The position numbers and the translations under genes are program-made. A DNA stretch of 13,298 bases, taken from the NCBI GenBank assembly GCA_910584805.1, contig CAJUCB010000055.1, positions 1 through 13,298 of the forward strand, given 5' to 3'. Below the pieces are notes generated by a model. The model was not told the origin of the DNA. It searched no databases and saw only the letters and a list, made by a program, of their open reading frames with translations. Below are positions 6,772 through 13,298 of the stretch, piece after piece. The DNA comes from an uncultured Oscillospiraceae bacterium. Its GTDB lineage: Bacteria; Bacillota; Clostridia; Oscillospirales; Oscillospiraceae. Each line of letters begins with the position of its first letter. The first letter of the stretch is position 1.

Positions 6772-7890
6772 TTAAGTGAGTTTATTGTTCATCAAGTTCA
6801 TGAAGGAAACTTTGTTCTCCACCGGCGTTGTAGTCGGCCGCCCCAAGTCTTTCCTGTGTCCCAAGGCAGCCTTGGCTTCGAGGAACGATGGGCCTTTTCC
6901 CGTGCAAAATTCACTGAGAGCACGGTCTAGCTGGGACAAATCAGACACAGACGCGACATGAGGGTAACCGCAACCTTGCGCTATACGGCACAAGTCTATG
7001 TGACCGGCAACCGTAGGCATCCCACCCACCGATTCATGAGCCTGGTTATTGATTACCACATGGATTAGGTTGGCGGGGGACTGGGCAGCAATGACAGGCA
7101 TAGCCCCCATGTGCATCAAGGCCGCACCATCCCCGTCGATACACCAGACCCGACGCTCCGGCTTTTGTAATGCAATGCCCAGGGCAATGGAAGAGCTGTG
7201 CCCCATAGACCCTACGGTGAGGAAATCATGGGCGTGATCCTGCCCTCTGGCCTCCCGCAGCTCAAAAAGTTCCCGGGAGGCCATGCCTGTGGTAGAGATG
7301 AAAATATCATCCTGCCCGGCATGGTCCAGGATATGGGCAATGATCTCCTCTCGGCCCATGGTGTTTTGGTTGGTAAATTTATTCTGGGCTTCGTATTCCA
7401 AAGCGCCTTTGCGCACCACAAAGGCAGCCTGTTTCCCCTGGCGGAACAGCGCTTGGTATGCCTCCAATTTCAACTGCACTTCTTCCAAGGCGGTGTCCTT
7501 CTCCAGGATGAAATATGGAATCTCCATCTGCTCCAGCAGCCCCAAGGTAATTTCCCCCTGGAACCGGTGCTGGGGCTCATCGTGTATGCCCGGCTCCCCA
7601 CGCCAGCCCACAAGGAACAAACAGGGGATGCCATACACCTTCCCATTGAGCAAGGATGCCACTGGATTGACGATATTCCCCAAGCCGCTGTTTTGCAGAT
7701 AGACCACCGGGGTTTCCCCTGTGGCCAGATGATAGCCAGCCGCCAAGGCCACCGCGTTGCCCTCGTTGGCGGCGATGATGTGGCACTGGGATATCCCATA
7801 CTGGTCATAAAGCCAGTTACACAAGGCTTTTAACTGGGAGTCAGGCACGCCGGTAAAAAATGAAAACCCACGCAAAAAATCCAACGTCAT
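6772..7890 (-). CDS. aepY: Phosphonopyruvate decarboxylase (ThDP-dependent, AepY type)
   Basis: A cytoplasmic enzyme of 372 residues converting phosphonopyruvate to phosphonoacetaldehyde plus CO2, the step that makes PEP mutase chemistry irreversible. It has the Ppd layout: an N-terminal PYR domain with the cofactor-activating Glu43 in AANEGNAVALAAGYHLATG, the QNSGLGN segment (66-72), and a C-terminal PP domain with the ThDP/Mg motif starting GDG (253-255) and ending NN (281-282), followed by the QAHESVGG segment. Length matches known AepY proteins. The ATG overlaps the stop of the upstream radical SAM gene by four bases (ATGA), so it is the last gene of the cluster. Related sulfopyruvate decarboxylases share the fold, but the adjacent PEP mutase makes phosphonopyruvate the better substrate call. 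Confidence 0.88.
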   Translation of the reverse strand: MTLDFLRGFSFFTGVPDSQLKALCNWLYDQYGISQCHIIAANEGNAVALAAGYHLATGETPVVYLQNSGLGNIVNPVASLLNGKVYGIPCLFLVGWRGEPGIHDEPQHRFQGEITLGLLEQMEIPYFILEKDTALEEVQLKLEAYQALFRQGKQAAFVVRKGALEYEAQNKFTNQNTMGREEIIAHILDHAGQDDIFISTTGMASRELFELREARGQDHAHDFLTVGSMGHSSSIALGIALQKPERRVWCIDGDGAALMHMGAMPVIAAQSPANLIHVVINNQAHESVGGMPTVAGHIDLCRIAQGCGYPHVASVSDLSQLDRALSEFCTGKGPSFLEAKAALGHRKDLGRPTTTPVENKVSFMNLMNNKLT

Positions 7891-9314
7891 TGGGACTCTC
7901 TCACTTTCCGCTTAAACTCGGTGGAGGACACCCCCTGGGTATACTCCGGTTCCACAATGGTGCCGCCCCACTCCGCCATGATATCAAAGGCCTTTTGCCG
8001 CACCTCCGCCAGGGGCCCGGTACGCCAATCGGTGCCGTGGACCATGTGGTCCGGCCGGTACCGGCGCAAGTTGGCCTCATAATCCTTGGTCTCCTGACAG
8101 ACCACCTCGTCCACATATTTCAAGCTCTCCAACACGATTTTGCGCTGTGCATAGTTCATATACGGCTCCGGCTTATAGCTGCGGATGGCCTCGTCGCTGA
8201 ACAGGCCCACCACCACCCGTCCCAGGGACGCGGCGGTTTTTAGGATATTGATGTGCCCTGGGTGCAGGATATCCGCCGCCATGGGTACATACACCAGCTT
8301 GGTGTAGGGCTTGCCTGCGGCCTTGATCCGTTCCCGCACTGGCCAATCCAGGAAGATATCGGGGTTTTCCGTGGCATATTCTGGCATAAGGGGCTGAGAA
8401 GGGGACTGGCAATGGTGGACGCAGCCGTGGCAGAGGGTGCCGTCCAGGCAGTCCTCCAGGAACATCCGCCGGACCTCCTTCATTTTCTCGCCATACCACC
8501 CATCCTTGAGGGAGACCTTGTTCAGGTCGGCTACAATGAGCATATTTTCATAGTCCGCGTTCTCCACAGAGAGATAGCCCTCCCAGGTGACACACAGCGC
8601 GTCAAAGGGCAGGTTACAGCGGCGGAACTGTTCCTTGTCGTCGATACATTTGAGCTGCCAGTCGATCTCTGGCATGTAGCCGCCCTGGTTGTAGACATTC
8701 TTGAACACGATCTGGTCCGCCAGCCCATGGAATACCTTATCATAGTCGGCCTTGGTGTGCTCGGTGTAGCGGGTCAGGATGCCGGTGATGTAAATCTTAA
8801 AGTCCCGGCCACTCTCCTTGCGGTACTGGTTGAGGTACACCAGGTGGTCAAAGACCTTGTCAAAATCGTCGTGGCCGTGGATGAATTTGTAAAGCTCCCG
8901 CTCCGGGGCGTTGATGGAAAATTTGACGCTGTCTACCCCGGCATCTACCACCGCCCGGATTCGCTCTGGGGTAGCCAGCGCACCGTTAGAAGTCAGGTAG
9001 ACATAGGTATAGCCGATGTCCTTGGCTAGCTTGATGTACTCCGGCAGCTTGGGGACCACAAAGGGCTCCCCGGTGGCGTACATCCCCACCTCCCGGGTCC
9101 CCAGCGCGTAGGCCTGGCGCAGGACGCTTTCCACCATCTCTGGGGCCATCCTGCCCACCTTGCGCTTCATCTTCTGATGGGCACAGAACAGGCAGCTATG
9201 ATTGCAGGCGTTGGACAGCTCTAGCAGGAAGTTGGTGGTAGGGAAGGGGGGCTCCAAGGTGTAGAGATCGCTTCGGTCCGCCTTTTTCAGCCAGACACGT
9301 TCTTGTAGGTCCAT
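7887..9314 (-). CDS. Radical SAM enzyme fused to a cytidylyltransferase domain
   Basis: A 475-residue two-domain protein. Residues about 28-305 form a radical SAM domain: the cluster motif CNHSCLFC (Cys37/41/44), TGEP (81-84), and a cysteine-rich C-terminal part (C233, C241, C289, C295, C298, C302) resembling SPASM/twitch auxiliary cluster binding. Residues about 338-475 form a TagD/Ept-like cytidylyltransferase: KLVYVPMAADILHPGH, with the HxGH motif at 351-354, PDHMVHGTDW (421-430) and VSSTEFKRK (462-470), close to the ISSTxxR signature. So one chain combines radical chemistry with CTP-dependent activation. The ribosome binding site is AAGGAG; it lies 42 bases after the ancestral aepX stop and overlaps aepY. 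Substrate unknown; a phosphonate or phospho-compound from this pathway is an inference. Confidence 0.85.
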   Translation of the reverse strand: MDLQERVWLKKADRSDLYTLEPPFPTTNFLLELSNACNHSCLFCAHQKMKRKVGRMAPEMVESVLRQAYALGTREVGMYATGEPFVVPKLPEYIKLAKDIGYTYVYLTSNGALATPERIRAVVDAGVDSVKFSINAPERELYKFIHGHDDFDKVFDHLVYLNQYRKESGRDFKIYITGILTRYTEHTKADYDKVFHGLADQIVFKNVYNQGGYMPEIDWQLKCIDDKEQFRRCNLPFDALCVTWEGYLSVENADYENMLIVADLNKVSLKDGWYGEKMKEVRRMFLEDCLDGTLCHGCVHHCQSPSQPLMPEYATENPDIFLDWPVRERIKAAGKPYTKLVYVPMAADILHPGHINILKTAASLGRVVVGLFSDEAIRSYKPEPYMNYAQRKIVLESLKYVDEVVCQETKDYEANLRRYRPDHMVHGTDWRTGPLAEVRQKAFDIMAEWGGTIVEPEYTQGVSSTEFKRKVRESQ

Positions 9315-9356
9315 AGCTTCGCTCTCCTTATCAATTTGGTATGTAGCCTTCCGCCT

Positions 9357-9563
9357 TTAACCTTCCGGGATGAGGGTCAGGATTTCCTTGATGGGCATAC
9401 AGAACTGGGCATCGGCCTCCTGGGCACGGCGGCAGCGCAGGATGGTTTCCGCCGTCTGCCGCATGGCGGGGTAGCCGCTGCGGATGAGGTGGTTTGCATA
9501 GATCACCACGTTCACCCCCCGCTCCTTCCACTCGTCCTCGGTGACGGTATTGAAGGAGGTGGG
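9357..9563 (-). pseudogene. aepX: Out-of-frame C-terminal remnant of the PEP mutase gene
   Basis: Read in the minus-strand frame ending at the TAA at 9357-9359, this segment gives PTSFNTVTEDEW, then GVNVVIYANHLIRSGYPAM, and near its end MPIKEILTLIPEG. This is the conserved C-terminus of PEP mutases. It has no start of its own and is in the -1 frame relative to the upstream part (9512-10615). From the family pattern, about a dozen or more residues between EIFTY and PTSFN are also missing, so the break looks like a small out-of-frame deletion near 9561-9563 rather than a single-base slip. Confidence 0.8.
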
Positions 9564-10615
9564 TAGGTGAAAATCTCCTCCGGTTCTTTACGCCGGGAGT
9601 GGATCATAATGCCGCTGGCACCGGCCTCCACATAGGCAAAAGCCCGGGCCAAGGCGTCCTCCATGCCCTGTTCCAAAATCAAGCTCTCGATACGGGCGAT
9701 GATCATGAACTCGTTGGTTTTCAGGGCCTGCTTCCCCTGGCGGATTTTGTGGCAGAAGTTCTCAATGCTGTCCTGCTGCTGCTCCACCTCGGTGCCGAAG
9801 AGGGAGTTCCGCTTTAAGCCGATCTTGTCCTCGATGATCACCGCCGACACCCCGATGCGTTCCAGGGTGCGCACGGTGTAGACAAAGTGCTCCGTGAGCC
9901 CTCCGGTGTCGCCGTCCAGGATGATGGGCTTGGTGGTGACCTCCATGATCTCGTTGATGGTGTTCATGCGGGAGGAGAAGTCCACCAACTCGATATCCGG
10001 CTTGCCCTTGGTGGTGGAGTCGCACAGGGAGGAGACCCACATCCCGTCAAACTGACGGATGGCGCCTTGCTCCATCACCGCTGTCTTTTCCGCAATCAAG
10101 CCGGTGAGGCCGTTGTGGGCCTCCATGCAGGTGACCATGCCCTTCTTCTCGATAAGCCAGTGCAGCCGACCCCGGCGCAGGTCTGGGATGGAGAGCTGGG
10201 AGCGGGCTGCCGCCTCCAAGCGGTCGTACTCCGGGTTGTGGGAATAGGGAAACTCCACCAACTGGCCGCCATATTCCGCCAGGAGTTTTAGGCATTCCTC
10301 CCGCACCGGCTTTTGGAACCCCTCCCGCCAGTCGTCGCCGTGGACCACATAGTCCGGCTTTAAGGCCTGTAGGGGGGCGGCGTAGCTGATGTCATTTTGC
10401 TCTATGACCTGGGCTACGCCTTTCAGTCCGGACACGATTTTCATTCGCTCCTCACAGGAGAGCAGGGGATGGCGTTTGTAGGAGGCCACCACCTCGTCAG
10501 TGAGGACCCCCACAGTGAGCGTCCCCAGCTCCGCCGCCCGTTGGATCATTTCAATGTGCCCACCGTGGATCACATCCGTTGCGATGGACATAAAAACCGT
10601 TTTTTCTCTGTTCAT
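9512..10615 (-). CDS. aepX: Cytidylyltransferase-PEP mutase fusion, frameshifted and truncated
   Basis: The open frame is 367 residues. Residues 1-~135 are a cytidylyltransferase-like domain (IATDVIHGGH with HxGH at 17-20; PDYVVHGDDW at 87-96), but the C-terminal ISSTxxR-type motif is not recognisable. Residues ~147 onward are phosphoenolpyruvate mutase: EAHNGLTGLI (165-174), DGDTGG (234-239) and the catalytic EDKIGLKRNS (262-271). PEP mutase rearranges PEP to phosphonopyruvate and forms the C-P bond. After Tyr351 the frame leaves the family and ends in 16 unrelated Pro/Ser/Gly-rich residues; the true C-terminal ~67 residues follow in another frame to 9357. The protein as read should lack the C-terminal helices and is probably inactive. 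Start at the ATG at 10615, with GGAGG inside the end of the kinase gene one base upstream. Confidence 0.85.
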   Translation of the reverse strand: MNREKTVFMSIATDVIHGGHIEMIQRAAELGTLTVGVLTDEVVASYKRHPLLSCEERMKIVSGLKGVAQVIEQNDISYAAPLQALKPDYVVHGDDWREGFQKPVREECLKLLAEYGGQLVEFPYSHNPEYDRLEAAARSQLSIPDLRRGRLHWLIEKKGMVTCMEAHNGLTGLIAEKTAVMEQGAIRQFDGMWVSSLCDSTTKGKPDIELVDFSSRMNTINEIMEVTTKPIILDGDTGGLTEHFVYTVRTLERIGVSAVIIEDKIGLKRNSLFGTEVEQQQDSIENFCHKIRQGKQALKTNEFMIIARIESLILEQGMEDALARAFAYVEAGASGIMIHSRRKEPEEIFTYPPPSIPSPRTSGRSGG

Positions 10616-10616
10616 G

Positions 10617-11132
10617 TCAGTCCTCCGTCCCGAATGCCGCCGTGCGCAGGCGTGCCACCTGCTCCTGGGGCGTCAGTTGTCCGTTGTTGTTCAAAACCAG
10701 GTCGGGTGCCTTGGGCAGCTCCACTTGGAGCCCCACCCCGGCCACATTGTCCGCGTTTTGGCTGTACAGCCCCTTCTGGTCCCGGCGGCGGAGGGTCTCC
10801 ATGGAGGCCTCCAAATACACCTCAAAGTAGCCGGGGATATTGGCCCGGTTCCAGGCCCGCACGCTGTCGAACATGGAGATGGTGCAGCACACCACCGTGG
10901 CCCCCTGCCGAGCCAGCAGGGCGCACAGCCGCCCATAGCTCTCCGCCAGCTTTTGCCGGTCTGCCCCGGAAAACCCTAGGCCCACGCCGAACACGGCACG
11001 CATCTCGTCGCCGTCCAGGAAAATCACCGGCTCACCGGTGCGGCACAACTCGTCCCGCCACAGCCGGCCAATGGTGGTTTTACCCGCCCCGGAGAGCCCG
11101 GTGAGCCAATAGACACGATGTTTTTTCTCCAT
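10617..11132 (-). CDS. Adenylylsulfate kinase-like protein (CysC family)
   Basis: A 171-residue P-loop kinase resembling APS kinase, which makes PAPS from adenylyl sulfate and ATP. Visible: P-loop TGLSGAGKTT (11-20), LDGDEMR (39-45), GFSGADR (53-59), RDQKGLY (117-123) and PDLVL near the end, all in the order of CysC. The nucleotide-lid and substrate segments are divergent: the usual 'DRxxNxRR' is DRQKLAESYGR, and the serine loop is TISMFDS. Homologues are often found in surface-polysaccharide and phosphonate loci, where the acceptor may not be APS. No ATP sulfurylase is nearby, so sulfate activation is not proven here. GAGGAGG directly after the upstream stop is the ribosome binding site; the next gene starts one base past this stop. 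Confidence 0.8.
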   Translation of the reverse strand: MEKKHRVYWLTGLSGAGKTTIGRLWRDELCRTGEPVIFLDGDEMRAVFGVGLGFSGADRQKLAESYGRLCALLARQGATVVCCTISMFDSVRAWNRANIPGYFEVYLEASMETLRRRDQKGLYSQNADNVAGVGLQVELPKAPDLVLNNNGQLTPQEQVARLRTAAFGTED

Positions 11133-11142
11133 AGGGCCCTCC

Positions 11143-13128
11143 TCAGTGGTACAACGGCTGGTCCAGCAGGGCGGGGTCCAGCTCTAGCTTGGGCATCATG
11201 TGGAGGGGTTGGCCCTTCTTGTTGATGAAGTTTAGGCCGCGCAGGAGATAGCCTACAACGTGCTTTCGGTTTTCATGAACCTGTTCCATGCGTCCATCAC
11301 AAATTTGCTTTGCGATGTTTACATTCCCTACATCGATAACTTCTCCGTTTCTGGTGATTTCCACATTCTCGAAGGTGTTCATTTCCCAGGATGTTCTGAT
11401 ATAGTGATCAATGCGTTCAAATTGGGTTAACAGGCTCAGAATCTTCTCCTCGTCTACTGGAACACCGTCGTACCATTGGAAGCTATATCCGTAATGCTCG
11501 CATGCGTCCCTCATGAAATATTCAATAAAATACCGCTCAGCATCGTTAACATATTCATCGTAAGTACGATATACTGCCGCAGGATCGAAGCCTCGTACGT
11601 TGCCTTCTAATGACTCTGGATCAATTTCTCCATCCAACGAACAATAGGTCATGCTCTTGGTATAAGGAATATCCAAAAACGCTGCCAGTGCTGTAAACGT
11701 GGCCTTGGGGTTGAGTTTGGCATCCTCAAATCGTACCAATACGCTATCCATATATAGCCGATCCTGACGATCGATCATAAAGCTACGATTCATGACTCGT
11801 TGCATCAGTGCATCGTTGACAACAATTAGCTTCCCATCTTCCATATCTCGCGTCTTAGCCGATTGGAACATATACTTTACTGTTGCCCCATAGCTGGTAG
11901 TAAAACGCCGTAGAGGAGTGAAAGTCTTTATGTATTTGAAGCTCTGAATCATTTGAGATTCGCGCAGCTGCTCATACTGTGGGGAGTATAGTTCTACCTG
12001 GTTGCTGCTATTCACCTTCATATCATAGACAATGTTGTGGAAATGGGGCTGGAAAAAGATAGCCGGGACAATCCGGGAGGCCCGATCCAGTCCTATAGTT
12101 CCCGTACCAGAGCCTAGGAACAACCCAATCAGGTAGTCCTTATCAGTGGGCCCTGCCATGTTCAGCAGCTCTTCCGCCACAGGTGTTCTCAGCTCCACCG
12201 TGGATGGCGTCCAGTTTTCGATGGACTTCCTTAACGCTGTCATCCCATCCTCCACATTGTCTAGCATCATGGAGGGTAGACAAATTAGGTTGGGATGGGC
12301 ATCAAATATCTCGTTAAAAAAGTCTCCGCCATTGTGACTGGAAAGCTGCGTGTGCCAAATCAGGCGGTTAATCTCCCGGATGCCTACTGCTTTCAGTGGG
12401 TACTGGCTGTAGTCAATACCAAACCGTTCTTTGAAGTCGATAGGGTACTGTTCTAGCTCGTTGCCAATCAGAAATACGGCTTTTTCCTCCTCTGCTAGGG
12501 GCCGAAGGTTCAGTACCTGAAGCCAGGAGCAGAATGTATCCCAGTCTGAGTAGTGGAGGTAAATGTGGTTTTCTCGGCCAACCCATTCACTTTTGCGCAC
12601 GTTGTCGTTCAAATATTCCAGTTCATACTGGGAGTAAACATCCTTTGCCAAGATGGGATTTTCTAAGTCATGAAAGAAATTACGGCTGATTACAGCCTTT
12701 CGGGGTTTAACATAGTCCCCAAAGTGATTGGTCCTCCGGTCAAAGGGCACATAGCCTCCGTCGTCAAAGGGATAGAACCGGAGTGGAAGCTTCTCGAATT
12801 GGGGAAAGTCCTTCCGGAATAGATAAGGGTATTTTTTAAGCCTCTTACAGTTGTTTTCATACCGGCTCTTCATCAGCTTTTCATTGGGGGTGTAAAATGC
12901 CTGGGTGAGGATGTCCAGACATTCCGACTGGAAATGTCCCTCTCCGTGGAGCCTGCACAGGGTAGTAAACGCCCTGCGGTGATCCCCGCCGGATTGTAGG
13001 ATGTATACCGCTGCCTCTAGTGCCCCCGCCGGGTTGGCTCCCTGATGTATTACCAGCTCATAGGCGGTACGGGCCTCGTTCTTCCGTCCCAGTTGGGCTA
13101 GTCTGCGGGCAATCTCAATGGCTTCCAT
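11143..13128 (-). CDS. Sulfotransferase-like protein, probable flagellin/surface modification enzyme
   Basis: A large cytoplasmic protein without signal peptide or membrane segments: 664 residues from 13137, 661 from 13128. The second ATG (13128) is preferred because the AAAGGA site abuts the first ATG but lies 9 bases before the second. Numbering from 13137, residues ~1-75 are Ala-rich TPR-like helices. A middle region has FYPFDDGGYVPFD (121-133). WHTQLSSHNGGDFFNEIFDA then HPN (261-283) resembles a sulfotransferase phosphosulfate loop, and VLVRFEDAKLNPKATFTALA (467-486) then AFLDIP resembles the family's C-terminal 'RYEDL..nP..t...l..fL' motif. A sulfotransferase-like fold next to an APS-kinase-like gene and behind flagellin suggests filament modification, but donor and acceptor are unproven. 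The central ~1.6 kb is much lower in GC than the two ends. Confidence 0.5.
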   Translation of the reverse strand: MEAIEIARRLAQLGRKNEARTAYELVIHQGANPAGALEAAVYILQSGGDHRRAFTTLCRLHGEGHFQSECLDILTQAFYTPNEKLMKSRYENNCKRLKKYPYLFRKDFPQFEKLPLRFYPFDDGGYVPFDRRTNHFGDYVKPRKAVISRNFFHDLENPILAKDVYSQYELEYLNDNVRKSEWVGRENHIYLHYSDWDTFCSWLQVLNLRPLAEEEKAVFLIGNELEQYPIDFKERFGIDYSQYPLKAVGIREINRLIWHTQLSSHNGGDFFNEIFDAHPNLICLPSMMLDNVEDGMTALRKSIENWTPSTVELRTPVAEELLNMAGPTDKDYLIGLFLGSGTGTIGLDRASRIVPAIFFQPHFHNIVYDMKVNSSNQVELYSPQYEQLRESQMIQSFKYIKTFTPLRRFTTSYGATVKYMFQSAKTRDMEDGKLIVVNDALMQRVMNRSFMIDRQDRLYMDSVLVRFEDAKLNPKATFTALAAFLDIPYTKSMTYCSLDGEIDPESLEGNVRGFDPAAVYRTYDEYVNDAERYFIEYFMRDACEHYGYSFQWYDGVPVDEEKILSLLTQFERIDHYIRTSWEMNTFENVEITRNGEVIDVGNVNIAKQICDGRMEQVHENRKHVVGYLLRGLNFINKKGQPLHMMPKLELDPALLDQPLYH

Positions 13129-13150
13129 GGTGTCCATTCCTTTCCGTCAA

Positions 13151-13183
13151 ATAAAGCGGGAGCGGGCCGAAGCCCACCCCCGC
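13151..13183 (-). terminator. Rho-independent terminator after flagellin
   Basis: On the minus strand GCGGGGGTGGGC pairs with GCCCGCTCCCGC (12 pairs, two of them G-U) around a TTCG tetraloop, followed by TTTATTTG. This is a textbook terminator 40 bases past the flagellin stop. Its T tract ends only a few bases before the ribosome binding site of the next gene (ATG at 13128). Confidence 0.85.
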
Positions 13184-13222
13184 CGTTGGGTTTATGCGGT
13201 TTGTGCCAAGATTCGCAGCTTC

Positions 13223-13298
13223 TTACTGGAGAAGCTGGAGGACACCCTGGGGAACCTGGTTGGCCTGGGCCAGCATGGCCTGGGCGGACTGGATCAGG
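13223..13298 (-). CDS. Flagellin, C-terminal 24 residues (cut by window edge)
   Basis: The minus strand reads LIQSAQAMLAQANQVPQGVL then QLLQ and a TAA stop (13223-13225). The 'AQANQVPQGVLQLL' ending is the nearly invariant C-terminal D0 helix of bacterial flagellin, the filament subunit exported through the flagellar apparatus. Only this end is inside the window, so the variable surface-exposed domain that would carry modification sites is not visible. A strong terminator follows, then the modification-type gene cluster in the same orientation. Confidence 0.92.
   Translation of the reverse strand, partial: LIQSAQAMLAQANQVPQGVLQLLQ

Noticed and set aside
7198..8243. Long plus-strand open frames over the phosphonopyruvate decarboxylase and radical SAM genes
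   Set aside because: They are antisense shadows of GC-rich coding sequence; the minus-strand genes carry intact catalytic motifs and ATGA coupling.
9540..9600. Programmed -1 frameshift in aepX (GGAGGAG lies a few codons before the break)
   Set aside because: There is no slippery heptamer and conserved residues are missing at the junction, which a ribosomal frameshift would not restore; deletion explains it better.
10397..11104. A 235-codon plus-strand open frame over the APS-kinase-like gene
   Set aside because: Its composition is Pro/Arg-rich low complexity, typical of an antisense frame; the minus strand holds the P-loop kinase.

Overview
The window looks like chromosomal DNA of a spore-forming, flagellated, fairly GC-rich Firmicute, probably a gut Oscillospiraceae (Flavonifractor/Oscillibacter/Intestinimonas-like). 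The grounds are spoVAD-spoVAE, a flagellin C-terminus, strong AGGAGG-type ribosome binding sites, a Gram-positive style lipoprotein and TATAAT promoters. The species assignment is an inference. No RNA genes, CRISPR arrays, insertion sequences or phage genes were seen.

Layout. (1) 1-890, minus: the first 27 codons of nrdR, a type II thymidine kinase reading in the same open frame into nrdR, and a strong hairpin terminator. (2) 890-2912, minus: an orphan BMP-family lipoprotein (nucleoside-type substrate-binding protein) with its own promoter, and a family 4 Fe-S uracil-DNA glycosylase with its own promoter and terminator. (3) 2981-4374, minus: spoVAD-spoVAE with a forespore-type promoter; spoVAC is absent. 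(4) 4577-6638, plus: a divergent two-gene operon with a SecB-like protein and an acyl-CoA synthetase-like enzyme, ended by a hairpin at 6715-6754 that separates it from the convergent genes. (5) 13298-6772, minus: the flagellin end, a terminator, then five closely spaced genes: a 661-residue sulfotransferase-like protein, an APS-kinase-like protein, a cytidylyltransferase-PEP mutase fusion (aepX type, broken by an out-of-frame deletion), a radical SAM-cytidylyltransferase fusion, and phosphonopyruvate decarboxylase (aepY type).

Region 5 is the most interesting part. PEP mutase and phosphonopyruvate decarboxylase are the committed steps of phosphonate (C-P bond) synthesis, and the cytidylyltransferase domains suggest CMP-activation of a phosphonate or phospho-compound. 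The position directly behind flagellin, with no visible promoter of its own, suggests a flagellin (or surface) modification system that decorates the filament with a phosphonate-type or sulfate-type group. No aminoethylphosphonate transaminase, phosphonoacetaldehyde reductase or ATP sulfurylase lies in the window, so the final product cannot be named. The PEP mutase frame is interrupted here, so this copy may be decaying, or may carry an assembly error.

No gene-free stretch exceeds 300 bases. The largest gaps (2063-2312 and 4375-4576) hold promoters and a terminator, described below.
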